Shown here piece after piece: positions 24,897 through 33,633 of a stretch of 55,775 bases of DNA. The DNA is from an uncultured Eubacteriales bacterium (GTDB taxonomy: Bacteria > Bacillota > Clostridia > Oscillospirales > Oscillospiraceae), in NCBI GenBank assembly GCA_902465435.1, contig CABQNH010000010.1, positions 1 to 55,775 on the forward strand. Direction: 5' to 3'. Position 1 is the stretch's first letter. Every line of letters starts with the position of its first letter. The notes beneath the pieces are model-generated. The model was not told where the DNA came from and did no database searches. It saw only the letters and a list, made by a program, of their open reading frames with translations. The position numbers were made by a program, and so were the translations under genes.

Positions 24897-25916
24897 CTAT
24901 GCTTTGGAATGCAGCGCATACGGCGTCACGCTCTCGCCGGCACGCAGCGAAAAGCGAACCGTTTCGTGCCGCGCGGGCGCGGCGCATTCGATACAGTCAA
25001 AAAGGATCCGGACGCTTTGCGCCGCGAGCGCCTCCGTCACCTGATAAATTGAAGTCAGCTTCGGCGTCGTGAATTCACCGAGCTGCAGGCCGTCAAAGCC
25101 CACAACCGAAATATCCTCCGGCACGCGCAGGCCGCTTTCCCGAATGGCGCGGATCGCGCCGACCGCCATCACGTCCGCCATAGCGAATACCGCCGAAACC
25201 TCCCGGTCTCGCGCAAGAACCTCCTGCATCGCACGGTAGCCGCCCCGATAAGAATAGCGGCCGATCGCGTGCGGCGCGCGCTCCTGCGGCGGAATGTCGT
25301 GCGCAATCATCGCGTCCAGCCAACCGGAGTAACGCAGCCGTGAGGTATCGGACACCTCGCTGCCGCCCAGTACGGCAACGCGCCTGTGCCCGTTCTCAAT
25401 CAGGTATTCCACCGCACAGCGCGCAGCGGCGCGGTCATCGGTGGAAACACTGGAGAGGTTGGGAAAGGGCAGCATTCGCGCGTCGTTCGTGACCAGCACG
25501 CACGGCACGCTGATGCGTTGAAAATCCGACAGGAAATTGCGGTTGTTTCCGCCAAGGAACAGAAGCCCCAGCGGCTTCCGCTCCTGACACAGCTGCACGC
25601 CGCGCAACACCTCGTTGTCATCCTCGTCAATGAAATCCGTGACGAGCGAATACTTGGAATTCACAAACAGGCGCTGCATCTGCTCCACCAGCGCGGAAAA
25701 CAGCTCGTTTGCCGTCCCCTTGACCACCGCAATAATATTGGTTGAGTGCTGCTGCTTTAAATTTTTGGCGTTGGTATTGAGGGAAAAATTGTGCTTCTCT
25801 ACCGCAGCCATGATTCGGTCGCGCGCGCGTTCGCTGACATTTGGCTGATTGTTCAGCACACGGGAAATCGTGCCGACCGAGTAGCCTGTCTCGCGCGCCA
25901 AATCCTTAATGGTCAT
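24897..25916 (-). CDS. LacI-family regulator of the alpha-glucan locus
   Basis: An N-terminal LacI helix-turn-helix (TIKDLARETGYSVGTISRVLNNQPNVSER) and hinge helix lead into a periplasmic-binding-protein-like sugar-sensing domain, with PCVLVTNDAR, VSTDDRAAARCAVEYLIENGHRRVAVLGG, FAMADVMAVGAIRAIRE and ISVVGFDG. Length, 339 residues, is normal. AGGAG lies eight bases before the ATG. It is encoded within the locus. A LacI-type palindrome lies at 29859-29872 before the binding-protein gene, so it is probably the local repressor. The inducer, by analogy a maltodextrin or glucan fragment, is inferred. Confidence 0.92.
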   Translation of the reverse strand: MTIKDLARETGYSVGTISRVLNNQPNVSERARDRIMAAVEKHNFSLNTNAKNLKQQHSTNIIAVVKGTANELFSALVEQMQRLFVNSKYSLVTDFIDEDDNEVLRGVQLCQERKPLGLLFLGGNNRNFLSDFQRISVPCVLVTNDARMLPFPNLSSVSTDDRAAARCAVEYLIENGHRRVAVLGGSEVSDTSRLRYSGWLDAMIAHDIPPQERAPHAIGRYSYRGGYRAMQEVLARDREVSAVFAMADVMAVGAIRAIRESGLRVPEDISVVGFDGLQLGEFTTPKLTSIYQVTEALAAQSVRILFDCIECAAPARHETVRFSLRAGESVTPYALHSKA

Positions 25917-26117
25917 ACTGCTTCTCCTCTGTTTGGATCCCCTGCTTTAATCCGTAGGGACGGACGGCGAAGGGTTTTCGCCAAACCCGGACCTGAAAAA
26001 TGAACACACATCATCCGACTTCCCATTTTTCCGATCGCTGCTTCAGCGGAAAGGCTCCGCCGCCCGCCGCAGGGGATCGATAAAGCGCTTTCTTAGCTTT
26101 TCCGATCGCGTGGAGAA

Positions 26118-26972
26118 TTATCCCTTCACCGCACCGGCGGCCACGCCCTTAATGATATGCTTCTGGCAGAAGAGGTAAACAATGATGATCGGCAGAATGC
26201 TGAACACCATAACCGCCATCGTCGCGCCCAGATCGACTGTGCCGTAGCTGCTCTGCAGATACTGCACATGAATCGGGATCGTCTTATATTTATTGATATC
26301 GAGCACAAGGTACGGCAGCAGATAATCGTTCCAGACCCACATCGTCTCCAGAATGCCGACCGAAATCAGCGTCGGGCGAAGCATGGGAAGCACCACACTG
26401 AAGAAAGTGCGAAGCGGTCCGCAGCCGTCGATGGCCGCCGCCTCCTCGATCTCCAGCGGCAGGCTTTTGACAAAGCCCGCAAACATGAAGATTGCAAGTC
26501 CCGCGCCAAAGCCGAGATACACAATCGGAATGGCCCACGGCGTATTCAGCTTCAAATCCGAGGAGATCGTCACAAGCGGGAACATGACCATCTGGAACGG
26601 GACGATCATGGAGAACACGCAGGCAAAGTAGAATACCTTGGAGAACCGGCTGCCGACGCGGGAAATATACCATGCTGCCATGGAGGTGCACAGCAGGATC
26701 AGCGCAACCGACACAACGGTGATCAGCAGGCTGTAGAGCATCGACTTATAAAAAGGATAGTTACCGAAGGTCACGCCCTTGATATAGTTGGCAAAGCCGA
26801 CGCTGTTTGCCTTGTTCGGCAGTGCGAAGGTTTCCTGGTTGATGGAGGAATTTGACTTAAAGGAGTTAAGGAAAACTTCGATAATCGGCAGGATATAAAT
26901 AATGCAGACGATCACAAACAAGACGGTCAAAACCGTTCCGCCGATATTCCGCTTCTTCAGGCTGGATTTCAT
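26118..26972 (-). CDS. Carbohydrate ABC transporter permease (MalG type)
   Basis: This 284-residue inner-membrane permease has six predicted helices. The EAA loop, EEAAAIDGCGPLRTFFSVVLPMLRP, docks the ATPase. The C-terminus IIKGVAAGAVKG matches MalG-type proteins. AGGAGG lies eight bases before the start at 26972, and the ATG overlaps the stop of the upstream permease (ATGA). It acts with the MalF-type permease and the lipoprotein at 28453. No ATPase gene lies in the window, so a shared MsmK-type ATPase elsewhere is likely. Confidence 0.93.
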   Translation of the reverse strand: MKSSLKKRNIGGTVLTVLFVIVCIIYILPIIEVFLNSFKSNSSINQETFALPNKANSVGFANYIKGVTFGNYPFYKSMLYSLLITVVSVALILLCTSMAAWYISRVGSRFSKVFYFACVFSMIVPFQMVMFPLVTISSDLKLNTPWAIPIVYLGFGAGLAIFMFAGFVKSLPLEIEEAAAIDGCGPLRTFFSVVLPMLRPTLISVGILETMWVWNDYLLPYLVLDINKYKTIPIHVQYLQSSYGTVDLGATMAVMVFSILPIIIVYLFCQKHIIKGVAAGAVKG

Positions 26973-28297
26973 TGCTGAACCTCCTTTCTTCGCGTTGCAA
27001 CAAGCTGTGCAATGGCCATCACCGCCACGAGGACAAAGAAGATAACCGCCTCGGACTGCGCCACGCCGCGCCACTTGTTATTGATCTGGTTGGTGTTATA
27101 AATGTGCAGTGCGAGCATTTCTGTCTTTAGGATATGCTTGCCGGGCACCGCCGGAGATCCCTTCGTCAACGCCAGGTTCTGGTCGAAAAGCTTAAAGGAA
27201 TTCGTAAGCGTAAGGAATACGCAAATGGTAATGGACGGCATCACGTTCGGGATCGTCACGCGCCAGAGCGTCTGCCAACGGTTTGCGCCGTCGATCTTCG
27301 CAGCCTCCAGCATATCCTCCGGAACAGCCTGAAGTCCGGCAATGTAAATGATCATCATATAGCCGATCTGCTGCCACGCGACCATAATGACAAGACCCCA
27401 ATAGCCGTAGGTGCTGTTCGTCAGCATCGGCTGCTTCGATGCGGCCGCAAGGATCGCGTCAAAAATCAGCTTCCAGATATAGCCCAGAACGATGCCGCCG
27501 ATCAGGTTCGGCATGAAGAACACCGTGCGGAACAAATTGGCACCCTTGATTTTTTGGGTCAGCGCATAGGCAAGCGCAAAGGCAAAGATGTTGATTACGA
27601 GGATTGATACAACGGCATACCGGGCGGTAAATCCAAACGCATACCGGAAGCCCTCGTCCTGAAACGCTTTAATGTAGTTGCCAATGCCGGTATAGTGGTA
27701 ATCCACCGGCGAGGTAAAGGTGCAGAAGGAACGGTAAAGTCCCAATACAAAGGGATAAATAAATCCCACGAAAAACGCGAGCAGCGTCGGTAAAATAAAG
27801 ATGAAAAAGCAGCGCTGAATCGGGCGTCGGAGCATTCGGCTGTTCAACGCACCGCTTTTCCCGCTCTGCACGTGGAAGCTTTCCTTGCAATAAGCGCCAA
27901 ATGCCTTTTTATCTAACAGGATCAGCCAGATGCCGAGCGCGGCGCATACCACAGCCGCAGCTGCAAAAAACCAACCCACTTCCACGCCCGCAAGCAAAAT
28001 GTGCTGCGCAGCGCGCAAACGCAGCGTCGCCAATACGGTAAGCATCGCGCCGAGCATCGCGATCGCAGCACCCAGCATGCCCTTCTTGCAGTGTCTCCAG
28101 TTTACGCCGCTGACAATTACAACAATCACGCCGACAAGCAACACGATTCCCGCAAGAATCAGCAGCATCGCGCCGGCATTGGTCAGCTTGCTGTCAAAAA
28201 GCTGACTGAGGGGCAGATCCTTCAGCCGGCACGTCAGCAGAACCTGAACGCTCATACCCAGTGCCGCGAAGATCAGAAGAAATCCAATCAAGCCCAT
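26969..28297 (-). CDS. Carbohydrate ABC transporter permease with extra N-terminal helices (MalF type)
   Basis: This 442-residue permease has a conserved core beginning near FFIFILPTLLAFFVGFIYPFVLGL, with the EAA-type loop MLEAAKIDGANRWQTLWRVTIPNVMP. About 150 residues before the core add four hydrophobic segments not found in the usual 300-residue sugar permease. Longer MalF proteins also carry extra N-terminal helices. The start at 28297 has GGAGGG seven bases upstream. It is coupled to the next permease by a 4-base overlap. The N-terminal part is low in charged residues and has no recognised domain. Confidence 0.9.
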   Translation of the reverse strand: MGLIGFLLIFAALGMSVQVLLTCRLKDLPLSQLFDSKLTNAGAMLLILAGIVLLVGVIVVIVSGVNWRHCKKGMLGAAIAMLGAMLTVLATLRLRAAQHILLAGVEVGWFFAAAAVVCAALGIWLILLDKKAFGAYCKESFHVQSGKSGALNSRMLRRPIQRCFFIFILPTLLAFFVGFIYPFVLGLYRSFCTFTSPVDYHYTGIGNYIKAFQDEGFRYAFGFTARYAVVSILVINIFAFALAYALTQKIKGANLFRTVFFMPNLIGGIVLGYIWKLIFDAILAAASKQPMLTNSTYGYWGLVIMVAWQQIGYMMIIYIAGLQAVPEDMLEAAKIDGANRWQTLWRVTIPNVMPSITICVFLTLTNSFKLFDQNLALTKGSPAVPGKHILKTEMLALHIYNTNQINNKWRGVAQSEAVIFFVLVAVMAIAQLVATRRKEVQQ

Positions 28298-28386
28298 TGT
28301 GTACCCTCCCATTTCCGCCGCTGTCTGTCTTGCAGCGGCTTGCCAGATCATTCGCAACGAATGCGAAGCGGTGACAAGAATAATGA

Positions 28387-28415
28387 ACGGAGGACGGGCT
28401 GCTTGCCCGCCCTCC
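28387..28415 (-). other. Intercistronic stem-loop after binding-protein gene
   Basis: CGGAGG/CCTCCG with inner CGGGC/GCCCG forms a stable hairpin 38 bases after the binding-protein stop. Such structures often protect the upstream mRNA or cause partial termination, which would keep the binding protein in excess over the permeases. Confidence 0.5.
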
Positions 28416-28452
28416 GAAAGTTCCTTATGTGGGGTTTGACTGCGTCAGGCAA

Positions 28453-29823
28453 TTAGCCTTCCTGCAGACCATACTGCGTTGCCCAGCCGTCTACAAATGC
28501 TGCCGTGACATCGTCCCAGCTGCCGCCAGCAGTGCTATAAGCCAGCAGTGCATCGACAACGCCCTGTCTCCAAGCATCCACGTTCGGAGTATGGTTGAAT
28601 GCCCAAGTGACCGTGTAGTTGCCTTCTGCCATCAGTCTGTTTGCGTCGTTGAAGAAGACGTTGGTGGATTCCTTCGCATTCTTGAAGGGGATCGGGCCAA
28701 ACTGCTCAGCCATCATCTGAGTGCCTTCGTCAGAAGTAACGACCCAGTAGAGGAAGTCGAGCGTAGCCTGAATGTCTTCCTCGGAAGCCTTAGCGTTGAC
28801 TGCCCAGCAGTTCTCCGTGCCGCAAGCGAGGCCAGCCTTCTCTTCGCCTTCCACGCCGCAGTAGATGGGGATCATAGCCAGTTCGTCGGGATTCATGCCG
28901 AAGGTGTTCGCTTCGCCGGAGGTAGAGGTCAGGTTGCTAAATTCCCAAGTGCCGTTCTGGAAGAAGACAGCCTTGCCTTCGCCGAACTCTGCACGGGACT
29001 CGTCGCCGGTCTTCGCAGCCAGCTCGGAAGGATCGCAGGTTGCATTGTTGATGTAGAGATCCCAAATGTTCTTGTAGTTCTCGAGATACTTGCCGGTGAT
29101 GGTAGCAGGCTGCTCCGTCACACCGTCGTCGCGGAACTCATAGTACAGAGGCATATTTGCAAGGTGGCCGGAGAAGCGCCAGGAAGAGGAGCCGTCCAGA
29201 CCCGCGGAGGAGAATGCCGCGAAGCCAAGCTCGTCCTTGCGGGCGGTGATGTCTTCCGCGATCTTCTTCAGGGACGCAAAGTCCTTGATGTCCTCGACCG
29301 AGTAGCCAGCCTTCGCAAGCAGGGTCTTGTTCACGATGATACCAAAGGCCTCGTAGCAGTAGCCTGCGCAGTAGGTCTTGCCATCCTCGCCCTTGAGGTT
29401 GAAGTCCTCAGTGGTCATTTCGTTAAGGAAGTCGGTGCCGTCGAGAGGCAGGCAGTAGTCCTTCCAAGTGTCCAGACCGGCCTTGTTGCCGCACTGGAAC
29501 AGAGTCGGAGCGCTGTCCTTACCCATTTCGGCAGTCAGCGTGTCGCTGTAGGTACCGGAAGCAGCAGTGACAACCTTGACTTCGACGCCGGTCTTCTCGG
29601 TGTAGTGCTTTGCGAGATCCTGCCAAGCCTGATCTGCCTCGGGCTTGAAGTTGAGGAAGTAAACGGAGCCCTTGGACGTGTTGTTCACATCCTCGCCCTT
29701 CGTTTCGCTCACAACAGGGTTGCTATCGCCGTTGTTGTCCTCTTTCTTATCGTCCTTTTTGCAGCCCACAAACAGGCAGGCTACCATGCAGACAACAAGC
29801 AGCAGTGCGATCAGTTTTTTCAT
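28453..29823 (-). CDS. Sugar ABC transporter substrate-binding lipoprotein
   Basis: This 456-residue extracytoplasmic binding protein has a signal peptide (MKKLIALLLVVCMVACLFVGC) ending in a lipobox with Cys21 as anchor. A Lys/Asp/Asn-rich linker follows, then a family 1 type solute-binding fold with VYFLNFKPEADQAWQDLAKHYTEKTG at the first strand and FFQNGTWEFSNL in the middle. Aromatic-rich segments near the C-terminus suit sugar stacking. It heads the alpha-glucan locus and has a strong AGGAGG site, its own promoter and a downstream stem-loop. Codon use looks more biased than in its neighbours, fitting high expression. Confidence 0.94.
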   Translation of the reverse strand: MKKLIALLLVVCMVACLFVGCKKDDKKEDNNGDSNPVVSETKGEDVNNTSKGSVYFLNFKPEADQAWQDLAKHYTEKTGVEVKVVTAASGTYSDTLTAEMGKDSAPTLFQCGNKAGLDTWKDYCLPLDGTDFLNEMTTEDFNLKGEDGKTYCAGYCYEAFGIIVNKTLLAKAGYSVEDIKDFASLKKIAEDITARKDELGFAAFSSAGLDGSSSWRFSGHLANMPLYYEFRDDGVTEQPATITGKYLENYKNIWDLYINNATCDPSELAAKTGDESRAEFGEGKAVFFQNGTWEFSNLTSTSGEANTFGMNPDELAMIPIYCGVEGEEKAGLACGTENCWAVNAKASEEDIQATLDFLYWVVTSDEGTQMMAEQFGPIPFKNAKESTNVFFNDANRLMAEGNYTVTWAFNHTPNVDAWRQGVVDALLAYSTAGGSWDDVTAAFVDGWATQYGLQEG

Positions 29824-29858
29824 TTCGTGATTCCTCCTGAGTTGTTGTTTTTTAGAAC

Positions 29859-29872
29859 TGGAAACGTTTCCA
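29859..29872. promoter_or_regulatory. LacI-type operator TGGAAACGTTTCCA
   Basis: A perfect 14 bp palindrome with central CG, the hallmark of LacI/GalR-family sites, lies between the -10 and the ribosome site of the binding-protein gene. A bound repressor there would block elongation or initiation. The LacI regulator at 24897-25916 is the natural candidate; CcpA-like binding is also possible. Confidence 0.8.
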
Positions 29873-29886
29873 ATTCCTTTGTACTT

Positions 29887-29915
29887 AGTATAATCCTTTT
29901 TTTACAAACATGCAA
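29887..29915 (-). promoter_or_regulatory. SigA-type promoter for alpha-glucan locus
   Basis: Minus-strand -35 TTGCAT (29910-29915), 17-base spacer and -10 TATACT (29887-29892). The operator starts 15 bases downstream of the -10. Confidence 0.8.
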
Positions 29916-30609
29916 TCATAATTTGCCCCGGTCACTAAAAATCAACGAATGCGACAAAAACAGACGCTCGATTTTGTCACAAATGCCAAGTCTACCGCGC
30001 CGTCGTTTCTATTTCTCCACCGTGATGCACCGCGCCATGATCACGCGGGCTATTTTTAAGGAAGAACCGTTCAATGATACTGCTCCTAAACAAAAAGCCG
30101 CGTGAACGTTTTGCCTGTCCGTCAAGCCCGGCGCTTTCAAAACAGAGAAGAAATTTTATTGTCTCCAAATTCTAAAATCCATTCGCGAATCCCTTCAAGG
30201 CTCCAAATCGCAGCGGCGAAACAGACGATCCCATCCGCTAATTTGATTTTCTTTGTGATTCGCCTCTATCGCACCCATATACCAGTGAGCCAGTGCATGC
30301 GCAGACTCATTGAGGCTTCCCGATCCCATCCGCTGAGATGGACGTCGATGGTTTTTCATGAAACCGATTTCAGCTGCCAAGCTTTCAGCACCTTGGGTTC
30401 AGGATGCAGCTGTCTGAGCCTTTCCCCTGTTTCTTAATCGAATCTCCAAGAACAAGCGCCTTCTCCTCTCTGCACAGGATCGATTTCATTGTTCCTAAGC
30501 GTCTGCCCCAGCACCCCTGCAGATGCCACGATGTGCTGGCGGATGTGAATTTGGGATGTCCATGGATCGTGCCTGCATCTGCGAAGCGGCAGCATTGGAA
30601 AAGTCAACG
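29916..30609. other. Long intergenic region with decayed sequence
   Basis: Nearly 700 bases lack a supportable gene. The 14-mer CGATCCCATCCGCT occurs twice (about 30223-30236 and 30322-30335). A possible degraded repeat terminus, GCCTGTCCGTCAAGCCCG (about 30118), resembles the degraded copy at 51386 and is followed by a similar CAAAAC...ATTTT pattern. Short frames on both strands have no ribosome site or family. It looks like a graveyard of small elements. Confidence 0.4.
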
Positions 30610-30636
30610 CCCCGACGCAGGGAGCCTGCGTCGGGG
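30610..30636 (-). terminator. Terminator of the ribosomal protein cluster
   Basis: CCCCGACGCAGG and CCTGCGTCGGGG form a perfect 12 bp stem with a 3-base loop, followed on the minus strand by CGTTGACTTTTCC. It lies about 18 bases after the rplQ stop. Confidence 0.85.
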
Positions 30637-30653
30637 GGCGGCATGAAATGCAA

Positions 30654-30995
30654 TTAAACGAGCTCGATGACTGCAACTTCCGCTGCGTCGCCGCGGCGTG
30701 CGCCGATGCGGGTCACTCTCGTGTAGCCGCCGTTGCGGTCAGCATACTTGGGAGCGATCTCGTTGAACAGCTTGTGTGCAACATCCTCCTTCGTAATATA
30801 CGCAAGCGAACGGCGGTAGTTTGCAAGGCCTGCCTTCTTGCCGAGGGTGATCATCTTCTCGACAACGGGCTGTACTTCCTTCGCTCTGCAAAACGTCGTC
30901 TCGATCTTGCCATGCTCGAGCAGATCGGTGGTCAGCTGGCGAAGCATCGCCTTGCGCTGGTCGCTGGTTCTGCCGAGTTTACGAGTTCCAAACAT
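30654..30995 (-). CDS. rplQ: Ribosomal protein L17
   Basis: This protein of the large subunit is the last gene of the alpha operon. The 113-residue product begins FGTRKLGRTSDQRKAMLRQL and contains the LLEHGKIETTFCRAKEVQPVVEKMITLGKK block, typical of bacterial L17. GGAGG lies nine bases upstream of the start at 30995; an in-frame ATG further upstream lies in the spacer and lacks a site. It follows rpoA by 25 bases and precedes a strong terminator. Confidence 0.97.
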   Translation of the reverse strand: MFGTRKLGRTSDQRKAMLRQLTTDLLEHGKIETTFCRAKEVQPVVEKMITLGKKAGLANYRRSLAYITKEDVAHKLFNEIAPKYADRNGGYTRVTRIGARRGDAAEVAVIELV

Positions 30996-31020
30996 AAGAG
31001 GTTTCCTCCTTCTTTCAGGC

Positions 31021-31983
31021 TTACAGGTTAGTGGCGCCGGAATCTTCGCTGGCAAGGGACAGGCCCATCATTGCCAGCTTGTTCTGCACCTCATCAAGAG
31101 ACTTCTTGCCCATATTCCGCACCTTCATCATATCCTCAGGCGTCTTGGAAATCAGATCCTGAACGGTATTGATGTTGGCACGCTTCAGGCAGTTAAAGCT
31201 TCTGACCGAGAAGTCAAGCTCTTCAATGGTCAGCTGGAGCGCCTTATTCTCCGCCGATTCGACTCTGTCCTTTACGATGGAGGTGTTCGCCGCGTTTTCT
31301 GACAGGTCGGTAAACAGGACCAGATGCTCCGTCAGGATTTTTGCGCCGAGCGAAACAGCGTCTTTTGCGGTGATAGTGGCGTCAGTCCAGACTTCCAGCG
31401 ACAGCTTGTCGTAGTCAGTCATATTGCCTACGCGGGTATTTTCTACGGTGTAGTTTACCTTGTAGACAGGAGTATAAATCGAGTCAACGGGAATCGTACC
31501 AATCGGCGCCTGCGGATTCTTGTTGCGGTCAGCGGGCACATAACCACGGCCGTGGTCCATGGTGATTTCCATATCAAAGGTGGCGTCCGGCTCCAAGGTG
31601 CAGATATGCAGATCCTTGGAAAGGATCTCGATATCCTGGTCGTCCTTGATGCTGCCAGCGGTAACCTCGCAGGGGCCGACGGCGTTGATGTACACCGTCT
31701 TTGCCTCCTGGCAGTGCAGTCGTGCAATAATCTTCTTCACATTCAGGACAATTTCCGTTACGTCTTCCTTAACGCCGGGAATTGTCGAGAACTCATGCTG
31801 AACGCCGTTGATCTTGATGGATGTCGCAGCGGTTCCGGGCAGCGAAGAGAGGAGAATTCGTCTCAGCGAGTTACCGAGGGTCGTGCCGTAGCCTCTTTCC
31901 AGCGGTTCTACGACGAACTTGCCGTAGGAGCTGTTATCAGGAGAATCGATACACTCAATGCGCGGCTTTTCAATTTCTACCAT
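31021..31983 (-). CDS. rpoA: RNA polymerase alpha subunit
   Basis: This 320-residue subunit has an N-terminal dimerisation and assembly domain (residues 1-230), with FVVEPLERGYGTTLGNSLRRILLSSLPG. The C-terminal DNA- and activator-binding domain starts near residue 245 and contains LIEELDFSVRSFNCLKRANINTVQDLI. It lies between rpsD and rplQ, the standard position in the alpha operon. Length and motifs are normal. Confidence 0.98.
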   Translation of the reverse strand: MVEIEKPRIECIDSPDNSSYGKFVVEPLERGYGTTLGNSLRRILLSSLPGTAATSIKINGVQHEFSTIPGVKEDVTEIVLNVKKIIARLHCQEAKTVYINAVGPCEVTAGSIKDDQDIEILSKDLHICTLEPDATFDMEITMDHGRGYVPADRNKNPQAPIGTIPVDSIYTPVYKVNYTVENTRVGNMTDYDKLSLEVWTDATITAKDAVSLGAKILTEHLVLFTDLSENAANTSIVKDRVESAENKALQLTIEELDFSVRSFNCLKRANINTVQDLISKTPEDMMKVRNMGKKSLDEVQNKLAMMGLSLASEDSGATNL

Positions 31984-32058
31984 AAAGTACCCTCCTTTTT
32001 ACTTCTTGAAGCAAAATGCTTCTTGGCTTATTTCAGCTTACCAAAACGAGGGGAGGCA

Positions 32059-32655
32059 TTACTTGGAGTACAACTCGACGATCAGGTGTTCGGCGATCTC
32101 GAAGTCGATATCGTCCCTTGCGGGAGCCGCAATAACCTTGCCCTGAAGGGTATTCTTGTCGCGGTCGAGCCACTTGGGAGCAGCGACGAAGGCATCGTCT
32201 TCCTTCATCTTCTTGAAGCGGTTGTTGGAGCAGCTCTTCTCGCAAACTGCAACAACGTCGCCGACCTTCACGGAATAGGAAGGAATGTTGACGCGCTTGC
32301 CATTGACGGTAAAGTGGCCATGATTGACGAGCTGACGAGCTTCGCGGCGGGTCGCTGCAAAGCCGAGACGGTAGACAACATTGTCCAGTCTGCACTCGAT
32401 GAGGGTGAGCAGGATTTCGCCGGTGTTGCCTTCGGCGCGGGAAGCCTTCTCATAGTAGCTTCTGAACTGCTTCTCTAAGATACCATAGACGAACTTGACC
32501 TTCTGCTTTTCGGTCATCTGCATAGCGTACTCAGACTTTTTGGATCTTCTCTGACCGCCGGGGTTCTTGTTGGAAGTCTTGGAATAACCCATAGCGGCAG
32601 GAGAAACGCCCAAGGTTCTGCAGCGCTTAAGGACAGGCTGTGTATTCTTTGCCAT
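32059..32655 (-). CDS. rpsD: Ribosomal protein S4 (zinc-free form)
   Basis: S4 nucleates 30S assembly and often represses its own operon. The 198-residue product has an S4 RNA-binding domain with CRLDNVVYRLGFAATRREARQLVNHGHF and VNIPSYSVKVGD. The N-terminus has one Cys in KRCRTLGVSP instead of the four-Cys zinc motif, so it is the zinc-independent type. It lies between rpsK and rpoA with a 75-base gap to rpoA. Confidence 0.97.
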   Translation of the reverse strand: MAKNTQPVLKRCRTLGVSPAAMGYSKTSNKNPGGQRRSKKSEYAMQMTEKQKVKFVYGILEKQFRSYYEKASRAEGNTGEILLTLIECRLDNVVYRLGFAATRREARQLVNHGHFTVNGKRVNIPSYSVKVGDVVAVCEKSCSNNRFKKMKEDDAFVAAPKWLDRDKNTLQGKVIAAPARDDIDFEIAEHLIVELYSK

Positions 32656-32680
32656 AACTTAATTTTTCCTCCTTGTCGAA

Positions 32681-33082
32681 TTATACGCGACGGCGCTTGG
32701 GGGGACGGCAGCCATTGTGAGGAATGGGCGTGACGTCCTTAATCATAACAACTTCCAGACCTGCTGCCTGCAGAGCGCGGATGGCAGCTTCGCGGCCTTG
32801 GCCGGGACCCTTGACGTAAACTTCAACGGTCTTGAGGTTGCAGCTTTCGATCGCAGCCTTCGCTGCGGTCTCGGCGCACATCTGCGCAGCATACGGCGTA
32901 GACTTTCTGCTTCCGCGGAAGCCCAGTCCGCCGGAGGAAGCCCAGGACAGTGCATTGCCGTTCAGGTCAGTGATCGTGACCATGGTATTGTTGAAAGAGG
33001 AGCGGATATGTGCTGCGCCCTTTTCAATGTTTTTACGCTCGCGGCGACGCTTGACAACTTTCTTTGCATTTACTTTTGCCAT
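32681..33082 (-). CDS. rpsK: Ribosomal protein S11
   Basis: This small-subunit platform protein has 133 residues. The Lys/Arg-rich N-terminus is followed by HIRSSFNNTMVTITDLNGNALSWASSGGLGFRGSRKSTPYAAQ, the core signature. The C-terminal VYVKGPGQGREAAIRALQAAGLEV and PIPHNGCRPPKRRRV blocks complete the match. It lies between rpsM and rpsD at usual spacing. Confidence 0.98.
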   Translation of the reverse strand: MAKVNAKKVVKRRRERKNIEKGAAHIRSSFNNTMVTITDLNGNALSWASSGGLGFRGSRKSTPYAAQMCAETAAKAAIESCNLKTVEVYVKGPGQGREAAIRALQAAGLEVVMIKDVTPIPHNGCRPPKRRRV

Positions 33083-33096
33083 TACATATCCCTCCC

Positions 33097-33465
33097 TTAC
33101 TTCTTCTTATTCGCAATGGTCTTCTTCGGACCCTTGCGGGTTCTTGCGTTGGTCTTGGTGCGCTGGCCGCGAACCGGCAGGCCACGACGGTGACGGACAC
33201 CGCGATAGCAGCCGATCTCAGTCAGGCGCTTGATGTTGAGGGCAACCTCACGGCGGAGATCACCTTCGATGGTGTAGTTCTTATCGATCGCTTCACGCAG
33301 CTTGGATTCCTCATCCTCGGTCAGATCCTTGACGCGAGTGTCGGGATTAATACCGGTCATTTCGAGGATATCCTTTGCGCTCTTTCTGCCAATACCGAAG
33401 ATATAAGTCAAACCGATTTCGATTCGCTTTTCACGGGGCAGGTCAATACCAGCAATACGTGCCAT
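33097..33465 (-). CDS. rpsM: Ribosomal protein S13
   Basis: This 122-residue head protein of the small subunit contacts tRNA and L5. It begins ARIAGIDLPREKRIEIGLTYIFGIGRKSAKDIL and ends with the basic tail containing RGVRHRRGLPVRGQRTKTNARTRKGP. It is preceded by rpmJ and followed by rpsK, the standard start of the alpha operon. Confidence 0.98.
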   Translation of the reverse strand: MARIAGIDLPREKRIEIGLTYIFGIGRKSAKDILEMTGINPDTRVKDLTEDEESKLREAIDKNYTIEGDLRREVALNIKRLTEIGCYRGVRHRRGLPVRGQRTKTNARTRKGPKKTIANKKK

Positions 33466-33485
33466 ATTCTAACGAGCACCTCCTA

Positions 33486-33599
33486 TTAACCTTGTCTCTG
33501 CTTATGCTTGGGATTTTCGCAAATTACCATTACGCGACCCTTGCGCTTAATGATTTTACATTTTTCGCACATGGGTTTTACGGACGGTCTTACCTTCAT
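33486..33599 (-). CDS. rpmJ: Ribosomal protein L36
   Basis: This small gene encodes 37 residues, from ATG at 33599 to TAA at 33486. The product starts MKVRPSVKPMCEKCKIIKRK and carries the zinc ligands Cys11, Cys14, Cys27 and His32, so it is the zinc-binding form. It lies between infA and rpsM, its usual place, with a ribosome site in GGTTAAC-type context. Confidence 0.95.
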   Translation of the reverse strand: MKVRPSVKPMCEKCKIIKRKGRVMVICENPKHKQRQG

Positions 33600-33633
33600 A
33601 CTGTTAACCTCCATATGAGAACAATGTCTCGAA

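Noticed and set aside
26079..26092. AAAGCGCTTT palindrome downstream of the MalG-type gene as a CcpA site
   Set aside because: It matches only the centre of the cre consensus, is far from any visible promoter, and could be chance.
28429..30105. Long plus-strand open frame opposite the binding-protein gene
   Set aside because: It is antisense to a clear lipoprotein gene with signal peptide and strong ribosome site; its predicted protein shows no family features.
30195..30380. Minus-strand frame with GAIEANHK resembling a transposase C-terminus
   Set aside because: Only a handful of residues resemble the GSGAIEA-type motif, no other transposase motif or inverted repeat is present, and the frame lacks a ribosome site.
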